Assembly (NCBI GenBank): GCA_964619785.1
Contig: CAZUGH010000019.1
Coordinates: 1 to 31,313, forward strand
DNA length: 31,313 nt
Direction of reading: 5' to 3'
Origin: CAZUGH01 sp964619785
Lineage (GTDB): Bacteria > Bacillota > Clostridia > Lachnospirales > Lachnospiraceae
The notes beneath the pieces are model-generated. The model worked only from the letters and a program-made list of their open reading frames with translations, ran no database searches and had not been told where the DNA came from. The translations under genes and the position numbers were made by a program. Positions 1-7,594 of the stretch are shown one piece after another. Every line of letters starts with the position of its first letter. The first letter of the stretch is position 1.

Positions 1-1000
1 TCTTTACAAAATCAGAAAATTGTTCTTTTATGTTCTGTTGCTTAAAAATAATACATTGGATAAGTGCATTTTTTGTTTCTTTTGCTTTTGAATTTCCATG
101 TGCTTTCACGACCAATCCATTAAGTCCTAACATGGGTGCCCCACCTTGATCGGATACATCAAATTGCTTCAACGTCTCCTTTAACGCGGGTTTCACTAAC
201 AAAGCACCAATCTTGGATCTCCGATTGCTGTAAAAGCCCTTTTTAATCTCACTTAACAGAGTACTTGCTAAACCTTCCATGAATTTAAGAATGACATTAC
301 CCACAAAAGCTTCTGTTACAATAACATCGCAAACTCCATTTACAATCTCTCTCGACTCTACATTGCCAATGAAATTGATTGTAGAACATTCTTTTAGAAG
401 TGGGTAGGTGTCTTTCACTAATTGATTGCCCTTTTCCTCTTCTGTTCCAATATTCACAATACCAACCGTAGGATTCTTCTTGCCAATTACATTTTCATAA
501 TAAATAGAACCCATCTGTGCAAATTGTACCAGTTGTTCAGGTCTAGCATCAACATTAGCACCACAATCAATCAATAAGGAACATCCTATTTTTGTTGGAA
601 TTAATGGAGCAAGCGGAGTACGTTTTATCCCTTTAATTCTTCCAACAATCATCTGTCCACCGACTAAAACAGCGCCTGTACAGCCTGATGAAACCACTGC
701 ATCTGCACGTCCGTCCTTCACCAATTTCATTGCCACAACAATCGATGAATCTTTCTTCTCACGAATTGCTTTGGTAGGTGTCTCATTATTAGAAATAATC
801 TCACCTGCATGAACCACTTCAATTCTATCCTTGTCATAAGTATACTTCGACAATTCCTGATTAATTACATCTTCTTTACCAACAAGGATAACTTTCAACT
901 CATCTCGTTCTTGCACTGCATCTACAGCGCCCTTTACCTGCTCTAATGGGGCATAATCACCGCCCATTGCATCAAGAGCAACAATAACTTGATCAGACAT
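1..1000 (-). CDS. plsX: Phosphate acyltransferase PlsX (3' end cut by window edge)
   Basis: PlsX makes acyl-phosphate from acyl-ACP and phosphate, the first step of the PlsX/PlsY route to phosphatidic acid; it is a peripheral membrane enzyme. I translated this strand by hand. The protein opens MSDQVIVALDAMGGDYAP, where the DAMGGD motif is diagnostic, and continues with family blocks such as SSGCTGAVLVGG, LIDCGANVDARP, NIGTEEEKG and VTEAFVGNV. 333 codons are visible and no stop is reached, so only a few residues are missing given the usual 330-345. The ATG at 998-1000 has a GAGG four bases upstream. The gene follows the cheR terminator at 1061-1086, so it probably begins a new transcription unit, but I found no convincing promoter in the 60 bases between. 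In related genomes acpP and rnc often follow plsX; that part lies outside the window. Confidence 0.95.
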   Translation of the reverse strand, partial: MSDQVIVALDAMGGDYAPLEQVKGAVDAVQERDELKVILVGKEDVINQELSKYTYDKDRIEVVHAGEIISNNETPTKAIREKKDSSIVVAMKLVKDGRADAVVSSGCTGAVLVGGQMIVGRIKGIKRTPLAPLIPTKIGCSLLIDCGANVDARPEQLVQFAQMGSIYYENVIGKKNPTVGIVNIGTEEEKGNQLVKDTYPLLKECSTINFIGNVESREIVNGVCDVIVTEAFVGNVILKFMEGLASTLLSEIKKGFYSNRRSKIGALLVKPALKETLKQFDVSDQGGAPMLGLNGLVVKAHGNSKAKETKNALIQCIIFKQQNIKEQFSDFVK

Positions 1001-1060
1001 ATTACCTCATTTCTGTGCCATGTCAGCACTCGTTTGTATTTAATCTACCATAAACAACGT

Positions 1061-1086
1061 AAAAGGGCTAAAAAATACTTAGCCCT
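1061..1086 (-). terminator. Terminator after cheR
   Basis: On the minus strand an 8-bp stem (AGGGCTAA / TTAGCCCT, arms 1079-1086 and 1064-1071) with a 7-base loop is followed by TTTTACG. The T-run is short, so termination may be partial. It lies 14 bases past the cheR stop and would end the long rimO-to-cheR operon before plsX. Confidence 0.65.
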
Positions 1087-1099
1087 CATTCTGGTATCT

Positions 1100-1879
1100 C
1101 TAAAGTTTTTGATAGAAAAATGATCGAAACGAATTAAATCCGTAATTCTCACAATTAATAATCTGTTCTGTACTTCCCACAAAAAGAATTCCATCGTTAC
1201 GTAATGAATCAGCAAAATTCTTATAAATATCCATCTTCGCTTCTTCCGTAAAATAAATCAAAACGTTACGACATACAATCAAGTGAAAGCCTGTGTCGTA
1301 TGTATCCTTCAATAGATTATGTTCACGAAACGTAACACACCTCTGAATCTCTTTACTCACTTTCACGACACCATCTCCAACGTCTTCAATAAAACGTTCC
1401 TTATATCGTTCGGGTAACCCATTGATACTCTTCTCCGTATAATAACCCTTGCGTGCTTTCTCAAGAACATCCTTGTCTAAGTCAGTCGCAATAATCTCAA
1501 TCTGGCTAAGTGGAACAAAATCACTTAAAACCATTGCTAATGAATAAGGTTCATCTCCTGTAGAACAGGCTGCACTCCATATCTTTAACCGTTTACCAAA
1601 CATGGTTGTCAAATATGGAAAAACCTCTGTCTCAAGGGTCTTCCACTGGGAAGGATTACGATAAAACTCAGATACATTGATTGTAAGATAAGCCATAAAC
1701 TTATCATACAATTCTGTATCTAATTTAATCTTGTGAAGAAAATCTGAATATCTCTCGCAATGAAACTTAGTAATAAAGGAATTAATTCGGCGTTTCATCT
1801 GACTCTCTTTATATGCATTCAAGTCAATTCCAGATAACCTTAGATAGGCTGCTTTGAAATCTTCATAAGAATCTATCAT
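1100..1879 (-). CDS. cheR: Chemotaxis-type protein-glutamate methyltransferase CheR
   Basis: CheR methylates glutamates on methyl-accepting chemotaxis proteins using S-adenosylmethionine, for sensory adaptation. The 259 residues match the usual length. An all-helical N-terminal domain covers about residues 1-60, followed by the family block TINVSEFYRN (66-75), the SAM-binding loop ACSTGDEPYSLAM (about 104-116) and the CRNVLIYF strand-turn late in the catalytic domain. It begins 6 bases after the stop of the S1-protein gene, with almost no Shine-Dalgarno match, so translation probably relies on coupling. It is the last gene of an operon otherwise made of translation, lipid and nucleotide genes; no other che gene is in the window. 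The family is clear. That it acts on chemoreceptors, rather than another target, is inferred from the family. Confidence 0.92.
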   Translation of the reverse strand: MIDSYEDFKAAYLRLSGIDLNAYKESQMKRRINSFITKFHCERYSDFLHKIKLDTELYDKFMAYLTINVSEFYRNPSQWKTLETEVFPYLTTMFGKRLKIWSAACSTGDEPYSLAMVLSDFVPLSQIEIIATDLDKDVLEKARKGYYTEKSINGLPERYKERFIEDVGDGVVKVSKEIQRCVTFREHNLLKDTYDTGFHLIVCRNVLIYFTEEAKMDIYKNFADSLRNDGILFVGSTEQIINCENYGFNSFRSFFYQKL

Positions 1880-1885
1880 TGTCTA

Positions 1886-2998
1886 TTACTCAGCATCATC
1901 CGAATATTCTGTATCGGATTCCTGATCTTTTTTCTCTTCAATCTGAAGTGCTTTCACACTAAGACTAATCTTCTTGCTATCCTCGTTAAAGTCAACAATC
2001 TTAGCTGTTACTTCCTGTCCAACAGTAAGAACATCAGATGGTTTCTCAACATGCTCAATTGAAATCTGAGATACATGTAAAAGAGAATCAATTCCTTCTT
2101 CTAATTCAACGAAAGCACCGAAATCTGTCATTCTAGCAACTTTACCAGTAACAACAGCACCTACATAAAACTTCTCAGAAGCATTACGCCATGGGTTATT
2201 CTCTTCCATCTTCATAGTAAGAGCAATCTTTGTATCCTGAATATCCTTAATCATAACAGATACAGTATCTCCAACTTTAAATAACTTCTTAGGATCTTCA
2301 ACACGTCCCCAAGACATCTCTGAAATATGAAGAAGACCGTCTGCACCACCAAGATCAATGAATGCACCAAAATCAGTAAGGTTCTTAACTGTTCCTTCAA
2401 CAACCATACCAATCTCAATCTTCTCAAATAAAGCCTTCTGTAATTTCTTCTTCTCTTCTACTACGAGCTGCTTACGATCACCAATAATTCTTCTCCTATG
2501 AGGGTTAACCTCAGTAAGAATAAATGTAATCTCCTGACCAGCATATTTATTTAAATCTTTCTCATACATATCTGATACAAGACTGGCTGGAATAAATACT
2601 CTACCTTCACCATAAGATACGCTTAATCCACCACCAAGAACTTTTTCAACTGTACCAGTAAGTACTTCTTTGTTCTCGAAAGCTTCCTCAAAACGCTTAT
2701 TCATCTTATCTGCCTGTAGTCTCTTATACGTAAGTAAAACCTGACCTTCGCCATCGTTCACTTTAAGAACTTTGACAGTAAGGGTATCTCCTACCTTTAC
2801 TTCCTCAGTCAAGTCTACATCTGCGTTGTTACTGTATTCATTCTTTGTTAAAACACCATCTGCTTTATATCCAATGTTTAAGATGACCTCATTCTCTTTA
2901 ACGCCGATTACTTTCCCTTCTACAACCGCACCTTTGTGGATTGTTACTTGATTCTCCTCTGATTGAACTAATAGTTCTTCAAAACTCATTTCCGACAT
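1886..2998 (-). CDS. Four-domain S1 RNA-binding protein (ribosomal protein S1 homologue)
   Basis: This is a 370-residue protein of four consecutive S1 (OB-fold) RNA-binding domains at about residues 21-95, 108-178, 195-265 and 277-350, ending in an acidic tail. Domains 3 and 4 carry the typical TDFGAF and GLLHISEMS or SLLHVSQIS signatures; domain 2 is more diverged. Low-GC Firmicutes have such short S1 homologues in place of the six-domain E. coli protein. The family binds mRNA, and a role in translation is likely but not proven for these short forms. The gene overlaps ispH by 13 bases, and its AGGAGG ribosome site lies inside the last ispH codons, so the two are translationally coupled. In many clostridia ispH and the S1 gene are adjacent or fused, which supports the call. 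Confidence 0.9.
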   Translation of the reverse strand: MSEMSFEELLVQSEENQVTIHKGAVVEGKVIGVKENEVILNIGYKADGVLTKNEYSNNADVDLTEEVKVGDTLTVKVLKVNDGEGQVLLTYKRLQADKMNKRFEEAFENKEVLTGTVEKVLGGGLSVSYGEGRVFIPASLVSDMYEKDLNKYAGQEITFILTEVNPHRRRIIGDRKQLVVEEKKKLQKALFEKIEIGMVVEGTVKNLTDFGAFIDLGGADGLLHISEMSWGRVEDPKKLFKVGDTVSVMIKDIQDTKIALTMKMEENNPWRNASEKFYVGAVVTGKVARMTDFGAFVELEEGIDSLLHVSQISIEHVEKPSDVLTVGQEVTAKIVDFNEDSKKISLSVKALQIEEKKDQESDTEYSDDAE

Positions 2999-3825
2999 GC
3001 CAATAGAACCTCCTGAATAATATTATTTGGGGTTGACGCCCCCGCAGTAATGCCTAGGCTTTGAAAGTTCTCCAACTCATGGAGCGGAAGATCTTTCACT
3101 GTCTGTATAAAATAAGTGTTTTCACACTGATTTTTACATATCTCAAACAACTTCTGTGAATTCGAGCTATGCTTTCCACCAATCACAATCATGGCTTCAA
3201 CCTGACTAGAAAGCTCTCTAGCCTCGGTCTGTCGCTCTTCCGTTGCATTACAAATTGTATTCACAGCAAGTATATCATAACCTTTTTTTGAAATAATTTC
3301 AACTAATTCTTTAAATTTTTTGTAATTAAATGTCGTCTGTGCCACAATACACATTCGAGTCTCTTGATCAATCCAAAAATTCTCTGCCTGTTCCTCTGTC
3401 TCAATCACGATGGCTTCCTGATTCGCCCAGCCAATGATTCCTTCAACCTCAGGATGATTCGAATTGCCAATGACCACAATCTGTCGTCCTTCTTTTGATT
3501 GTTCTTCGACTATTTTGTGAATCTTTTTCACAAACGGACATGTCGCATCCATAACATGAACATCTTGGGTTGTATCAAAGCTATCATAAATGTTCTTTGC
3601 AACCCCATGGGAACGTATTATCACGGTTCCTGTCTGGACCTCATCTGGTTCATTAATCACCTGGACACCTTTTTTTTCAAGATCAGACACAACCTCTTCA
3701 TTGTGGATAATTGGTCCATACGTATATACTGCATTTTTCTTATCTGCTTCCTGATAAACCATCTCGACTGCACGTTTTACTCCAAAACAAAAGCCAGCCG
3801 TCTTAGCAAGCGTTACCGTTTTCAT
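2986..3825 (-). CDS. ispH: 4-hydroxy-3-methylbut-2-enyl diphosphate reductase
   Basis: IspH carries out the last step of the non-mevalonate (MEP) isoprenoid pathway, reducing HMBPP to IPP and DMAPP with a [4Fe-4S] cluster. The 279-residue protein has the three conserved cluster cysteines in their expected settings: GFCFGVKRAV (Cys13), DATCPFVKK (near residue 96) and NTICNATEERQ (near residue 191). It also has the GNSNHPEVEG and GGKHSSNSQKL substrate-site blocks. The start lies 4 bases after the cmk stop with only a weak ribosome site, so it is probably read by coupling from cmk. The plsC gene often found between cmk and ispH in clostridia is absent here. Reading the S1 gene as a separate protein is right because the two frames overlap out of phase. 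Confidence 0.97.
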   Translation of the reverse strand: MKTVTLAKTAGFCFGVKRAVEMVYQEADKKNAVYTYGPIIHNEEVVSDLEKKGVQVINEPDEVQTGTVIIRSHGVAKNIYDSFDTTQDVHVMDATCPFVKKIHKIVEEQSKEGRQIVVIGNSNHPEVEGIIGWANQEAIVIETEEQAENFWIDQETRMCIVAQTTFNYKKFKELVEIISKKGYDILAVNTICNATEERQTEARELSSQVEAMIVIGGKHSSNSQKLFEICKNQCENTYFIQTVKDLPLHELENFQSLGITAGASTPNNIIQEVLLACRK

Positions 3826-3829
3826 ATCA

Positions 3830-4486
3830 TCAACAATCCTTTACGATTTTTTTGATTGTCTCAACGACTTCGTCAATCGACATATCGGAGGAATCTACTA
3901 AAATAGCATCTTCTGCCTGACGAAGTGGGGAGATTTCTCGATTCATGTCTTGTTCATCTCTTGCAATGATGTCTTGTTCAATCTGATTCAAGTCACAATC
4001 CACACCTTTTTCTTGTAACTCTAGGAATCTTCTTTTTGCGCGAACAATTGAACTTGCTGTCAAATAAATCTTGGCATCTGCATTAGGAAGTACAACCGTA
4101 CCGATATCTCGCCCATCCATAATCAAATCAGTTGTTTCTGCCATCTTGCGTTGCATCCCAACCAATTTAGAACGAACTTCTCCATATCTTGCAACCTTAG
4201 AAGCGCCTGCACCGACCTCTTCCTGACGGATTGCAGTTGATACATCTTCTCCATTCAATAATACAATCTGTGCACCATCTTGATATTGTAATACAATATC
4301 AATTGCATCACAGCCAGCAGATACTGCTGATTCATCCTCTAAATCAATGCCTTTTTGAATAAAATATAAGGCAATCGTTCGATACATAGCACCCGTATCT
4401 ACATATACATATGATAATTCTTTTGCAACTCGCTTTGCAATGGAGCTTTTTCCTGCTCCTGCTGGTCCATCAATCGCTATATTCAT
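3830..4486 (-). CDS. cmk: Cytidylate kinase
   Basis: This enzyme phosphorylates CMP and dCMP to the diphosphates with ATP, feeding nucleotide and CDP-lipid synthesis in the cytosol. From the ATG at 4484-4486 the product is 218 residues, the normal size. It opens MNIAIDGPAGAGKSS, with the GPAGAGKS phosphate-binding loop, and contains YVDTGAMYR and MDGRDIGTVV, both typical of CMP kinases. The open frame runs 21 codons further upstream, but those codons overlap the end of the previous gene. The AGGAGG at about 12 bases before 4486 fixes the shorter start. The start lies 17 bases after the flavoprotein stop. It sits in the conserved cmk-ispH-S1 block and is read as part of the rimO operon. Confidence 0.96.
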   Translation of the reverse strand: MNIAIDGPAGAGKSSIAKRVAKELSYVYVDTGAMYRTIALYFIQKGIDLEDESAVSAGCDAIDIVLQYQDGAQIVLLNGEDVSTAIRQEEVGAGASKVARYGEVRSKLVGMQRKMAETTDLIMDGRDIGTVVLPNADAKIYLTASSIVRAKRRFLELQEKGVDCDLNQIEQDIIARDEQDMNREISPLRQAEDAILVDSSDMSIDEVVETIKKIVKDC

Positions 4487-4503
4487 TCCTTTTATATCCT
4501 CCT

Positions 4504-5748
4504 TTATGATTCTGCAGCACTTAATCCAGCCAAATACCCTGTTGACCATGCAATTTGCAGATTAAATCCGCCCGTGACAGCATCTAAATCTAACACTTCA
4601 CCAGCAAAATATAAATCCTTTATCAACTTTGATTCTAGCGTTGATGGGTTCATTTGATTCACCTTAACCCCTCCGTGTGTAATAATCGCTTCATCAAAGC
4701 TTCTTGTTCCTTTTAACTCTAATTCAAAATGCTTCAGCACACTAACAAGTTTCATTCGTTCTTCTTTTGTAATAACATTTACTTTCTTGTCTGGATCAAT
4801 GCCAGAACGGTTAATTACAATTGGAATCATCGTCTTAGGCAAAAGATGTACCAATGAATTTTTAAAATAACTATTCTGACTCTTTTGAAAGTCACGTAAA
4901 ATTCGCTCATCTAATTGTGTCTCAGCTAAAGCTGGTTTCAAATCAATACTACATACTAACCTGCCCTTATTCCATGCATTTTGCAAGTAACAGCTTGCAC
5001 TTAGGATAATGGGTCCACTTAATCCAAAATGAGTAAACAACATCTCACCAAATTCTCGATATAACACCTTTTGTGGTTTGTTCTGTAAATAAAAAGAGAC
5101 CTCTACATTCTTAAGTGCAAGTCCCATCATTTCTTTTGGTTCTGCCGAGTATGTAACCAGCGGTACTAATGCTGGTTGTGGCTTTGTCATCTGATGTCCG
5201 GTCTCCTCTGCCAAGCGATAACCATCCCCGGTAGAGCCTGTGGATGCATAAGAACAACCACCTGTCGCTACAATCACCGCATCTGCTTTGATTTTTTCAC
5301 CATTAGAAAGCTCGATACCCATACATTTCCCACCTTCAATGACTAGTGATTGACAAGCAACGCGATATCGAATCGTCACCTCGAGTCGTTTCAATTCACG
5401 TTCAAGAGCACGTATTACATCTGACGATTTATCCGATACTGGAAATACACGATTCCCACGTTCCACTTTAACCAGACAGCCATGATTTTGAAAAAAATCC
5501 ATGACTTGTTCATTGGTAAATGAGTAAATGCTACTATATAAAAACTTAGGATTCGATACAATATTAACAAACAAATCCTCAGTCGGGCAGGCATTTGTAA
5601 TATTGCATCTTCCTTTTCCTGTTATAAATACTTTCTTACCAAGTTTCTCATTCTTCTCAATGATTGTCACATGGCACTCATCTGTTGCAGCTTTCCATGC
5701 AGCCATCATCCCTGCGGCACCACCACCGATTACGATTACTTCTTTCAA
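4504..5748 (-). CDS. BaiN/HI0933-type NAD(P)/FAD-dependent oxidoreductase
   Basis: This is a flavoprotein of the widespread HI0933/BaiN family, whose core members have no settled substrate; BaiN of gut clostridia acts on bile-acid intermediates. The N-terminus has the dinucleotide-binding fold (VIVIGGGAAGMMAA), and the family signature TGKGRCNITN follows. VATGGCSYASTGSTGDGY lies in the middle and FAGEVLDLDAVTGGFNLQ near the end. I set the start at the TTG at 5746-5748 (414 residues), because GGAGG at 5754-5758 lies 5 bases upstream. The ATG seven codons earlier (5767-5769) overlaps the previous stop and has no ribosome site. Within this operon a housekeeping redox role is more likely than bile-acid chemistry, but the sequence does not decide this. 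Confidence 0.9.
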   Translation of the reverse strand: MKEVIVIGGGAAGMMAAWKAATDECHVTIIEKNEKLGKKVFITGKGRCNITNACPTEDLFVNIVSNPKFLYSSIYSFTNEQVMDFFQNHGCLVKVERGNRVFPVSDKSSDVIRALERELKRLEVTIRYRVACQSLVIEGGKCMGIELSNGEKIKADAVIVATGGCSYASTGSTGDGYRLAEETGHQMTKPQPALVPLVTYSAEPKEMMGLALKNVEVSFYLQNKPQKVLYREFGEMLFTHFGLSGPIILSASCYLQNAWNKGRLVCSIDLKPALAETQLDERILRDFQKSQNSYFKNSLVHLLPKTMIPIVINRSGIDPDKKVNVITKEERMKLVSVLKHFELELKGTRSFDEAIITHGGVKVNQMNPSTLESKLIKDLYFAGEVLDLDAVTGGFNLQIAWSTGYLAGLSAAES

Positions 5749-5768
5749 ATCGTCCTCCAATACAACCA

Positions 5769-6320
5769 TTATTTCGTAGCATAGACCTCATCAATATCAA
5801 AGGATAGATGACCACTTTCATATGCCTTTTCCTTGCCGGTAAATACCACTTCTTCACAATCCATTAAATTGTCTAACACACTACTAGAAACACAATCCAA
5901 TATCAGTTGTTCAACTTGACTGCTACATCCTTCCATCGGCGCTTTCCCTGGATTAAATGCAATCGTGACACGCTTACCTTTTTGTGACACCTTATATACC
6001 GACACCTCTTCGTCTAAGTTATTTACAACCGAATCAACAATAAACTTTGCTGTAACTTTCTTATCTTTGTTGTCTACATTAATTGGTGTAATCTCAAGTG
6101 AATCCGAATCAATGGTATAAATCTCAATACCACCACCTGCTTCACCAAGATCTTCATCTTCGTCCGCCTCGTCATCAATGGATGGTTCTGTAGCTTGAGG
6201 TGTGGCATTCGATCCTGTACTCTTTTTTGCTATATCGTCCTTTTTGTCCCCACATGCTGTCATGAAACACAGCGCACACACTATGACTAATATCATAGTA
6301 ATTATTTTATTCATTTTCAT
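5769..6320 (-). CDS. Lipoprotein, possibly with a GerMN-type domain
   Basis: The 183-residue protein starts MKMNKIITMILVIVCALC and then has a lipobox ending in FMTACG, so it should be exported and lipid-anchored at the Cys. An acidic, Asp/Glu-rich low-complexity linker follows (about residues 30-65). The C-terminal 110 residues have the layout of a GerMN domain: a short strand with TIDSDSLEITP, a basic KKVTAKFIVDSVV stretch, VTIAFNPG, a helix rich in small residues, then VVFTGKEKA. GerMN occurs in the spore germination protein GerM and in other Firmicute lipoproteins. The domain assignment is by eye and tentative; the lipoprotein signal is clear. The start at 6318-6320 has AAGGA at a good distance; an in-frame start six codons upstream has none. 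It is the only predicted exported protein of its operon. Confidence 0.8.
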   Translation of the reverse strand: MKMNKIITMILVIVCALCFMTACGDKKDDIAKKSTGSNATPQATEPSIDDEADEDEDLGEAGGGIEIYTIDSDSLEITPINVDNKDKKVTAKFIVDSVVNNLDEEVSVYKVSQKGKRVTIAFNPGKAPMEGCSSQVEQLILDCVSSSVLDNLMDCEEVVFTGKEKAYESGHLSFDIDEVYATK

Positions 6321-6339
6321 ACAATTCCTTCTTTCCAAA

Positions 6340-7041
6340 TTAGATTGTGATACATTTACGTAGTAAATTCAGAGCACATACTACTGTTAAATCTCTCACT
6401 TCTCTTCTTGTTCCCTTGAAATGATGTTCTTCCACAACGGTTTTTCCATTGTAGTAGCAGCCAATGTAGACTAATCCTACCGGTTTTTCTTCTGTTCCGC
6501 CATCTGGTCCAGCAATTCCCGTAACACTAAGAGCCACATCAGCATCTGCAACAAGTGCTGCACCTTTTGCCATCTCTTTTGCTGTCTGCTTGCTAACTGC
6601 ACCATATTTCTTTAACGTTTCTTTGCGAACTTCAATTTCTTTTCTCTTCGCTTTATTCGAATACGTAATGTAACCCTGATTATATACAGCAGATGCACCA
6701 CTTGCATTAATAATTCTACCCGCAAGCAGTCCTCCTGTACATGACTCAGCTGTTGTTATTGTAAGTTCTTTTTTTGTCAAAGTGTTGACAATGACATCTT
6801 CAAGTTCTAGGTCTGAATCTGTAGTGAAAATATAATCACTATAGGCATCCTTTAACTTCTTCGTCACACTCTTAAGTTGTTTTTTATCCTCATCTTCGGC
6901 ACAAAGTGTTATGTGAAGTTCCCTAGGTAATGTGACAAATGTCGCACTTACGCCATCAAATTCTTCCATACACTGATTCAAATAATCCAAACATTCTGTT
7001 TCATTCATCCCAACTAACTTAATCACTTTAACATTTGCCAT
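6340..7041 (-). CDS. CinA-family protein lacking the N-terminal MoCF domain
   Basis: The C-terminal part (about residues 75-233) is the CinA amidohydrolase domain, which in its characterised members removes the amide of nicotinamide mononucleotide. It contains the signatures TTAESCTGG, NQGYITYSNKAK and SVTGIAGPDGGT and the ending EKPVGLVYIG. The first 75 residues look like the small middle domain that links the two halves of full CinA (GMNETECLDYL, VTLPRELHITL). The roughly 170-residue MoCF domain normally in front is missing. This is not a frameshift, because the start overlaps the end of pgsA directly. Adjacent ATGs at 7041 and 7044 compete; the AGGTG upstream suits the 7041 one better. In Firmicutes cinA often lies by pgsA and recA, which fits the location. 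Confidence 0.9.
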   Translation of the reverse strand: MANVKVIKLVGMNETECLDYLNQCMEEFDGVSATFVTLPRELHITLCAEDEDKKQLKSVTKKLKDAYSDYIFTTDSDLELEDVIVNTLTKKELTITTAESCTGGLLAGRIINASGASAVYNQGYITYSNKAKRKEIEVRKETLKKYGAVSKQTAKEMAKGAALVADADVALSVTGIAGPDGGTEEKPVGLVYIGCYYNGKTVVEEHHFKGTRREVRDLTVVCALNLLRKCITI

Positions 7042-7045
7042 CATA

Positions 7046-7591
7046 TCACCTTTCATCTTTCATCACTTCTCGATTCTTGTAAATATAATCAATTAACGAA
7101 ATCACTGTAAATGCCAATGCCGCATAAATTAACACTTGCTCCACAATTCCCATGAGAGGATGTGTAAAATTAAAAATAAGAACAATTGACATCACCATCT
7201 GTACTACTGTCTTTACTTTGCCCCAATAACTTGCGGCAATTACAACACCTTTTTCAGCAGCTATCAAGCGGAATCCACTTATAATGAATTCTCGACTGAT
7301 GATAATAATCACAACCCATACAGGCATGACTGGATCATCCTCTACAACAAAGCAAATCATAGCAGCACATACTAATAACTTATCTGCCAAGGGATCCATG
7401 AATTTCCCAAAGGTCGTTACCAGATTACACTTACGTGCAATATAGCCATCAAAAAAATCTGTCACACAAGCTGCGATAAATATCGCACCAGCGATGTAAT
7501 CTGAATAAGGAAAACTCTCCCACAGCATCGCTACCACAAATAAAGGAATCATACACACCCTAAGTATGGTTAATCGATTCGGTACATTCAT
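7046..7591 (-). CDS. pgsA: CDP-diacylglycerol-glycerol-3-phosphate 3-phosphatidyltransferase
   Basis: PgsA joins glycerol-3-phosphate to CDP-diacylglycerol to give phosphatidylglycerol phosphate, the committed step to phosphatidylglycerol and cardiolipin. The 181-residue protein is an integral membrane enzyme with the CDP-alcohol phosphotransferase signature DG-x2-AR-x8-G-x3-D-x3-D. Here it reads as DFFDGYIARK followed by TFGKFMDPLADKL. Several hydrophobic segments follow. The start ATG has GGAGG 8 bases upstream, inside the last rimO codons, and lies 3 bases after the rimO stop. Its end overlaps the start region of the cinA-like gene. These spacings point to one transcript and coupled translation. 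Confidence 0.95.
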   Translation of the reverse strand: MNVPNRLTILRVCMIPLFVVAMLWESFPYSDYIAGAIFIAACVTDFFDGYIARKCNLVTTFGKFMDPLADKLLVCAAMICFVVEDDPVMPVWVVIIIISREFIISGFRLIAAEKGVVIAASYWGKVKTVVQMVMSIVLIFNFTHPLMGIVEQVLIYAALAFTVISLIDYIYKNREVMKDER

Positions 7592-7594
7592 GTC

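Noticed and set aside
3499..3855. A 118-codon plus-strand frame
   Set aside because: It lies opposite ispH, whose motifs are unmistakable, and lacks a ribosome site.
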